Positions 23,201 through 26,483 of a stretch of DNA of 26,483 nt are shown in pieces (position 1 is the stretch's first letter; each line of letters starts with the position of its first letter). The DNA is taken from the NCBI GenBank assembly GCA_900617975.1, contig UZAE01013044.1, forward strand, positions 1 to 26,483. Direction: 5' to 3'. The DNA is from Rodentolepis nana. Lineage: Eukaryota; Platyhelminthes; Cestoda; Cyclophyllidea; Hymenolepididae. The position numbers and the translations under genes are program-made. A model generated the notes under the pieces. That model saw nothing but the letters and a program-made list of their open reading frames with translations. It had not been told where the DNA came from and ran no database searches.

Positions 23201-25621
23201 TTAAATTGCAGCCATTCGAAGCTTCCAAAGATATTTTATACTTGGAAGAGAACTCGAAAAAAATATTTTCCAGAGCGTTATCACATTCGTAACCTTTTCT
23301 CGTTGATCTAGATTCTGAGGATGAGGATTCAAATGGAGATGGTATTCCTGACTGTCAGCCTAAAGATTCTGATGGAGATGGCATTCCAGACCATTTGGAT
23401 GACGATGACGACAATGATGGCATTCCTGACCATCTTGATCCCGATCACATGGCCTTTCTCATGTACAAACCCAAAAACTTGGAAGCTATGACAGGTGAAT
23501 TGTCCATTTACTACTACTTAGCATTGTTTCGAATAAGTGTAATTAGAGATGGAGAGAAATGGAATTATTTGCCTGGGGGTGTGTGGGGAGAGGAGGAATG
23601 GAGAGATTGAGTTCATGAATGACTTCCTGGTATGCGACAATCTCTTTTTAGGCTCCTAGTAACCGAAGTCTGGATACTGAAAGTCCTTGTCGATCTTTGC
23701 GCCTGAGGAACAGGATCGCAGTTTATTGTCTTACATTTTATAGCGTTTAGCAAAGCTCTCTTGAGGCAAAGAGTCATGCTTTCAGATGTCCTTATCCATT
23801 GCCTATAATTCAAAAGGAGTTGTTTTATTTCACGATAGGCAAAGTAGGAAGACTTTCTAGTCGCCCAATGGCGGATTTCCCCTTATTGTAGCTCTGCTTC
23901 GGTATTTGGAGGAAGAATAGTCGAATTAGCTCTTTACTCTGCGTGGCTCTGAGAGAGCTCAAACAGAATATTGGCCTTCTCGTTGTGCCATACTCAAGTT
24001 GGGGGGGGGGGATTTATCCAATCAGTATTCCATTGGGATCTATTCATGGGTTTTCATATATCCAATGCGTTTTGCATGAAGGATCTGAAGTGATTTATGA
24101 AGCGCGCGAGTCGTGCTTTCTCCAGGAGGGATGCAAATATGGCATATGATCAGTAGTGGCCTCAACAAGTTGAAAGACTAACCGGATTCGAGAAAAGATT
24201 GGTTAGTACGGAGGAGGATGGCAGAATTTCAGTCTCTCCGCGGAGAGGCTCTATGTCTATTCTAAAGATGTGATTCAGATACGCTTTCTAGAATATACTT
24301 CACAGCTATTATTATTATTAGTAGTAGTAGTAAAAAAATCCATCTCATCTTGATTACTATTAAGAAGTGGGGTTTGTTGATATGCGATCAACATCTTGCT
24401 CTTATTTGCCAACCCAGCTCAACAGGCACAGCACGAGGCCAACACAATGGCTGCAGACCTGGGGGACCCTGGAGATAAGGATTGCGATGGAATTCCAGAC
24501 GAGGAAGATGACGATATGGACAACGATGGCAAAATCGACCGAACTCAAGATTCTGATTGGGATGGTTTGCTCAATCATATCGATGATGATGACGATAATG
24601 ATGGTGGGTTGTTGATTTTTAATAAGTTTTTTTCGAAAAAAATTGTCAAATTTTAACACCAATAATTTAAAAACAAAGAATTAGGTTTAACAAACTTTTT
24701 AGAATCTATTTTTATTGTTAAATTTAGCTTATTTTTAAACACCGTCAAAAACTGCTTGCAATTTTTACCCGATAATTTTAACATGAATCCACAAGCAAAA
24801 TATATCTTGAAGACGCTTCTAGCGGGTAATGTCTGACAGTTTCAATACTGGAATGTGGGTCCTTACCGCAACCGCTTGAAGGTGTCGAGAGTGAGTTCCT
24901 TGTCTCTACGTTGATCTGTTTGAGCCCACATTTTCCTGATAAGTTTTTGGCAATACGATACCAATTTAAGTCTTCTTTTTTTATTAGAAGTAGCCACTGA
25001 ACCACCTAGAAGAAACCTCCATCTTTATCTTTAAAAGCCTTAATTTAATTTCAATGTTAATTCTCCCTAAAGGCATGGATCTCTCTATTGTTTCTAGGCA
25101 TTCCTGATTATCTTGACCCAGACGCAAATGGTGACGGTATTCCAGATTGCAATCGAAACAAATCAGTCCACTATCACGTTGTTCGCACATTTGGAGGAGC
25201 CATTAAGAAGGTGATCAAGGTTCGTCAGCTGACAGAAGAGGAAGATGCATTGACACGACTCAAGGAGGCTGTAGATCATCGTTTGCATCGTATTCGAGCT
25301 CTGATGGATCCTAGTGATATACAGCCAACGCCGACGCAGTTTGTGAAAAGTAATCGAGCCCCGATCCTAACCCATCCACCAGTTCCTAAGAAGGCAAATC
25401 AGCCAAACCCATCTGCGGGGAAGAAAATTGTGCCCCCAAAGAAAATGAAGACTGAGGCCAAGTTTGTTCAAAAGAATCCTTCTGGAAAACCAAAGGTTCC
25501 TGTCGGACAGATGGGCAAAAGAAAGTTGGCTGGTCTTCTCATGGACTCGGATGAAGATGTCCAAAAGTACTCCAGAAAAGATATTGTGGATTTGAAAGCG
25601 CAGGCAGATGAGGTAATCTAA
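11190..25621 (+). CDS. Secreted thrombospondin type 3-repeat protein (spliced, 14+ exons)
   Basis: Joining fourteen exons (11190-11232, 11264-11318, 11353-11408, 11472-11882, 12900-13139, 13336-13365, 15154-15287, 18832-18948, 19847-19963, 21840-22079, 22439-22502, 23312-23494, 24418-24603, 25098-25612) keeps one frame for 797 codons. The protein has a signal peptide (1 to about 23), a Lys/Pro-rich basic arm (about 53-143), an Asp-rich core (about 144-643) with about 31 DxDxDG-type loops, mostly DGIPD, and a second Lys/Pro-rich arm (644-797). The loops are the calcium-binding signature of thrombospondin type 3 repeats, so an extracellular calcium-binding role is inferred. Within the core, four Cys-bounded modules (149-206, 302-359, 460-517, 586-643) have identical 58-residue length. 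No lectin-like thrombospondin C-terminus, EGF or other domain was seen. The end is uncertain: reading through the exon 14 donor gives VI and a stop (25619-25621), whereas splicing would continue into 26380-26436 and beyond. I know no named orthologue. Confidence 0.9.
11264..11318 (+). CDS. TSP3-repeat gene exon 2 (end of signal peptide)
   Basis: Encodes CVLLPHFSC then EPLSHPRGL, with likely signal cleavage near Ser22-Cys23. It enters in phase 1 and leaves in phase 2. The downstream intron is 34 nt (11319-11352). Confidence 0.72.
11353..11408 (+). CDS. TSP3-repeat gene exon 3 (acidic N-terminus)
   Basis: Encodes [18 protein letters not shown], a short Asp/Ser-rich segment of the mature N-terminus. 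GTAAGT donor at 11409, followed by a 63-nt intron (11409-11471). Confidence 0.8.
11472..11882 (+). CDS. TSP3-repeat gene exon 4 (basic arm, start of module 1)
   Basis: First about 90 residues are Lys/Pro/Val-rich and basic ([15 protein letters not shown], repeated VKK, PKP and KKA), low complexity and without Cys. It then switches to the acidic repeat at [11 protein letters not shown] and contains 40 complete residues of module 1, ending at a phase 1 intron inside the DNDG glycine codon. The 3' 64 nt match exon 13 at all but 8 positions, 7 of the differences being silent. Confidence 0.93.
11883..12899 (+). other. TSP3-repeat gene intron 4 (1017 nt)
   Basis: T-rich GT-AG intron with a long T tract before the acceptor. 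It is the first long intron of the gene. Nothing else was recognised. Confidence 0.8.
12900..13139 (+). CDS. TSP3-repeat gene exon 5 (end of module 1, spacer loops)
   Basis: Closes module 1 with NGDGIPDC, then a basic patch ([12 protein letters not shown]) and Cys-free loops DMDGIPD and DNNGIPD, plus NGDQIPD, in which the loop glycine is replaced by Gln. 240 nt, phase 1 at both ends. Confidence 0.92.
13336..13365 (+). CDS. TSP3-repeat gene exon 6 (10-codon microexon)
   Basis: Encodes [10 protein letters not shown] across phase 1 boundaries, with TTTTGCAG acceptor and GTAAGT donor. It adds two Cys outside the modules. Because it is 30 nt and phase 1-1, skipping it keeps the frame (exon 5 also joins exon 7 in frame), so it may be an alternative cassette. 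Confidence 0.6.
13366..15153 (+). other. TSP3-repeat gene intron 6 (1788 nt)
   Basis: AT-rich except for a CpG-rich patch (about 14030-14165) containing a near-perfect hairpin (14125-14151). An 87-codon frame (13940-14203) spans the patch but shows no recognisable domain. The intron is otherwise featureless. Confidence 0.7.
15154..15287 (+). CDS. TSP3-repeat gene exon 7 (start of module 2)
   Basis: Encodes a short helical linker ([18 protein letters not shown]), then DRDCDGIPD and [12 protein letters not shown]. It ends in phase 0 immediately before DSD of the next exon. It is the first half of module 2 and is paralogous to the 3' end of exon 10. Confidence 0.92.
15288..18831 (+). other. TSP3-repeat gene intron 7 (3544 nt)
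   Basis: The longest intron in the window. It contains G runs at 15859-15868 and 16338-16348, a CT tract (17744-17766), and two antisense 100-codon frames (18069-18371, 18398-18700) at about the number expected by chance. No transposon or nested gene was recognised. Confidence 0.75.
17744..17766 (+). repeat. CT dinucleotide repeat
   Basis: CT repeat interrupted by one G, inside intron 7. Confidence 0.85.
18832..18948 (+). CDS. TSP3-repeat gene exon 8 (end of module 2)
   Basis: Encodes [19 protein letters not shown], then IPD and [11 protein letters not shown]. 117 nt, phase 0 at both ends. Closes module 2 at Cys359. Confidence 0.95.
18949..19846 (+). other. TSP3-repeat gene intron 8 (898 nt)
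   Basis: GT-AG intron, AT-rich. Nothing was recognised in it. Confidence 0.75.
19847..19963 (+). CDS. TSP3-repeat gene exon 9 (Cys-free spacer loops)
   Basis: Encodes [28 protein letters not shown], a short aromatic stretch KFFNFFR, and DSDN. Also 117 nt, phase 0-0, same size as exon 8. The last calcium loop is split by the intron (DSDN then DG). Confidence 0.94.
19964..21839 (+). other. TSP3-repeat gene intron 9 (1876 nt)
   Basis: AT-rich, with a ten-G run (21535-21544) followed by TCAGTTGGT, a string also found in intron 7. No gene was recognised. Confidence 0.75.
21840..22079 (+). CDS. TSP3-repeat gene exon 10 (spacer loops, start of module 3)
   Basis: Encodes [15 protein letters not shown], then IPDHLDSDG, a loop-poor GVRGLGI stretch, DGDGFPD and NDDGIPD. 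It then opens module 3 with [19 protein letters not shown] and ends YFDNKQ in phase 0, matching the exon 7 end. Confidence 0.94.
22080..22438 (+). other. TSP3-repeat gene intron 10 (359 nt)
   Basis: GT-AG. The exon 10 frame stays open for 23 codons into the intron (stop at 22149-22151), so intron retention would give a truncated protein. Nothing else was recognised. Confidence 0.75.
22439..22502 (+). CDS. TSP3-repeat gene exon 11 (middle of module 3)
   Basis: Encodes [19 protein letters not shown] and IP, paralogous to the start of exon 8. It enters in phase 0 and leaves in phase 1, an intron position within module 3 (before residue 44) not seen in the other modules. Confidence 0.92.
22503..23311 (+). 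other. TSP3-repeat gene intron 11 (809 nt)
   Basis: Contains a phase-compatible, sushi-like open stretch starting at 23043 (see findings). Otherwise no gene was recognised. Confidence 0.7.
23312..23494 (+). CDS. TSP3-repeat gene exon 12 (end of module 3, spacer)
   Basis: Encodes [15 protein letters not shown], closing module 3 at Cys517, then DGDGIPD and DNDGIPD loops and a loop-free, Met-containing linker ([16 protein letters not shown]). 183 nt, phase 1 at both ends. Confidence 0.94.
23495..24417 (+). other. TSP3-repeat gene intron 12 (923 nt)
   Basis: Contains an 11-G run (24001-24011), a 14-bp perfect palindrome centred on CCGCGG (24234-24247) and a trinucleotide run (about 24308-24332). 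No gene was recognised. Confidence 0.75.
24308..24332 (+). repeat. ATT/GTA trinucleotide repeat
   Basis: Four ATT-like units followed directly by GTA units, inside intron 12. Confidence 0.85.
24418..24603 (+). CDS. TSP3-repeat gene exon 13 (start of module 4)
   Basis: Short linker ([17 protein letters not shown]), then [25 protein letters not shown] and [19 protein letters not shown]. Ends in phase 1 inside a Gly codon, exactly as exon 4 does. It is the closest paralogue of the exon 4 repeat. Confidence 0.95.
24604..25097 (+). other. TSP3-repeat gene intron 13 (494 nt)
   Basis: GT-AG intron. Nothing was recognised in it. Confidence 0.75.
25098..25612 (+). CDS. TSP3-repeat gene exon 14 (end of module 4, basic C-terminal arm)
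   Basis: Closes module 4 with NGDGIPDC (Cys643), then a likely helical region ([20 protein letters not shown]) and a Lys/Pro-rich low-complexity arm similar in composition to the exon 4 arm. A GKRK tetrapeptide sits at residues 765-768 and a short acidic MDSDED follows it. The donor GAG|GTAATC at 25613 is followed in frame by VI and stop, so the exon can be terminal or spliced. Confidence 0.92.
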
Positions 25622-25957
25622 TTGATTGAATTACGGTGGCACTGATTGGATTCAGCTGATCTATTCGATATTTCAGCGAAATCCTAACACATCTAATTCT
25701 GTGGTTGATCATGAACGATGTTCTCTAAGGTTTCCATACAAGAGCTGGCTTTATCGCACCTACGATTTAATAGTTTGAATAATATTTTCTTTTATTCAAG
25801 AAAAAATATTACATTTGTTTGACTTGTAAATCAAAATACCCCCACTCGTAAGAAAAATATTAATTTAAAGGAAGTAAGAACACATCAATTGGTCACCCCA
25901 TCCCTTGAAATGGATCACATTTAAAATATTGTGTGTTCGGACAGACCCCTTTCCCCC

Positions 25958-25983
25958 TGTGTGTGTGTGTGTGTATGTGTGTG
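25958..25983 (+). repeat. TG dinucleotide microsatellite
   Basis: TG tandem repeat with a single A interruption. Confidence 0.95.
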
Positions 25984-26303
25984 ACCTTTAACGGATCACC
26001 ATTCTGATTGGGTGGTTTCCTACACCACGCAGTTTTGCAAGCCTATGTCATGTACATCTTTCTACCACCACTACCATCCCAATCCACATATTATCAGTAC
26101 TTGAGTTATCTTATTAACGTAGGCTATGTTCTTTATCTTTAAATCAATACTTAAAATGGAGGTATTGACTAGTTTGCAGTGCAATGCTTTATGCAGGTGG
26201 TTGAAAGACATGCACAAAGTTGCGATAGTGGAGGCTGTTGCCGTAACGGCATGCTGGAATTATTTTGACCACAGCCATGCCAGGAAGCAGAGATAAGGCT
26301 TCG

Positions 26304-26340
26304 CTCTCTCTCTCTCTCTCTCTCTCCCTCTCTCTCTCTC
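26304..26340 (+). repeat. CT dinucleotide microsatellite
   Basis: CT tandem repeat with one CCC interruption, in the putative last intron shortly upstream of candidate exon 15. Confidence 0.95.
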
Positions 26341-26379
26341 TACTTTGCCAAATGACTTATTTTTTTGCCCTTGGTTAAG

Positions 26380-26436
26380 GTGAAAACGCTTGATATAAAC
26401 ACGCAAGTATTAGCCAGCTCTAAGGAGCCAAAAAGG
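26380..26436 (+). CDS. Candidate exon 15 of the TSP3-repeat gene
   Basis: A 19-codon phase 0-0 exon encoding VKTLDINTQVLASSKEPKR between a T-rich acceptor (AAG at 26377-26379) and a GTACGT donor at 26437. It joins exon 14 in frame after QADE, implying the gene extends beyond the window. Short size leaves this uncertain. Confidence 0.45.
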
Positions 26437-26483
26437 GTACGTTTGATGGCTTGGTTAAATTTGCCAACCATTTACCCCCCCCC

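Larger units (their letters stand above)
25613..26379 (+). other. Putative intron 14 or 3' UTR (767 nt)
   Basis: Contains a TG repeat (25958-25983) and a CT repeat (26304-26340). No clear AATAAA or ATTAAA follows the 25621 stop within the first few hundred bases, which favours the intron reading. A further ORF after an AG at 26195-26196 was considered as an alternative last exon and ranked lower. Confidence 0.5.

Noticed and set aside
18832..23494. EF-hand protein as an alternative family for the DxDxDG repeats
   Set aside because: EF-hands need flanking helices and a 12-residue loop ending in Glu; here loops are tandem with DGIPD and no helices, as in thrombospondin type 3 repeats.
26197..26274. 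Alternative last exon after the AG at 26195-26196 (VVERHAQSCDSGGCC..., stop)
   Set aside because: In frame with exon 14, but the acceptor is weak in pyrimidines and the peptide is unlike the rest; candidate exon 15 fits better.
1..26483. CRISPR arrays, operons, insertion sequences, retrotransposons, tRNA genes
   Set aside because: None seen by eye; the window is eukaryotic with spliced genes, and only short simple repeats were found.

Overview
The window is eukaryotic. Every coding block is interrupted by GT-AG introns, the non-coding sequence is AT-rich, and there are no operons, ribosome-binding sites or prokaryotic genes. Both genes start with very short introns (31-40 nt, plus one of 63 nt) and have long introns (196-3544 nt) further 3'. 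This 5'-short, 3'-long gradient is known from parasitic flatworms such as schistosomes. With no visible transposable elements and moderate AT-richness, I infer a parasitic flatworm, more likely a tapeworm than a fluke. The species is not determined.

Layout: 1-4759 holds no gene I can support. 4760-8569 (+) is a complete eight-exon septin of the SEPT6 group (SEPT6/8/10/11/14), 415 residues, with the P-loop, AKSD, PWG and C-terminal coiled coil recognisable. 8570-11189 is intergenic and includes a pyrimidine-rich septin 3' UTR. 11190 to about 25621 (+), probably continuing past the window end, is a gene of 14 or more exons. It encodes a secreted protein with about 31 thrombospondin type 3-like DxDxDG calcium loops between two Lys/Pro-rich basic arms. 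The window ends inside this gene or just past it.

The main discovery is the internal architecture of this second gene. Four Cys-bounded modules are each exactly 58 residues from opening Cys (DCDG) to closing Cys (NGDGIPDC), with no insertion or deletion. They pair as outer/outer (M1, M4) and inner/inner (M2, M3) by sequence, and independently by intron position and phase. No other thrombospondin domain is visible: no laminin-G-like N-terminal domain, no EGF repeat, no lectin-like C-terminal domain. This looks like an orphan TSP3-repeat matrix or calcium-binding protein, perhaps lineage-specific. A phase-compatible sushi-like exon candidate lies in one of its introns.

The two genes are adjacent on the same strand, but nothing suggests they work together: the septin is a cytoskeletal GTP-binding protein, and the other product carries a signal peptide and is presumably extracellular.
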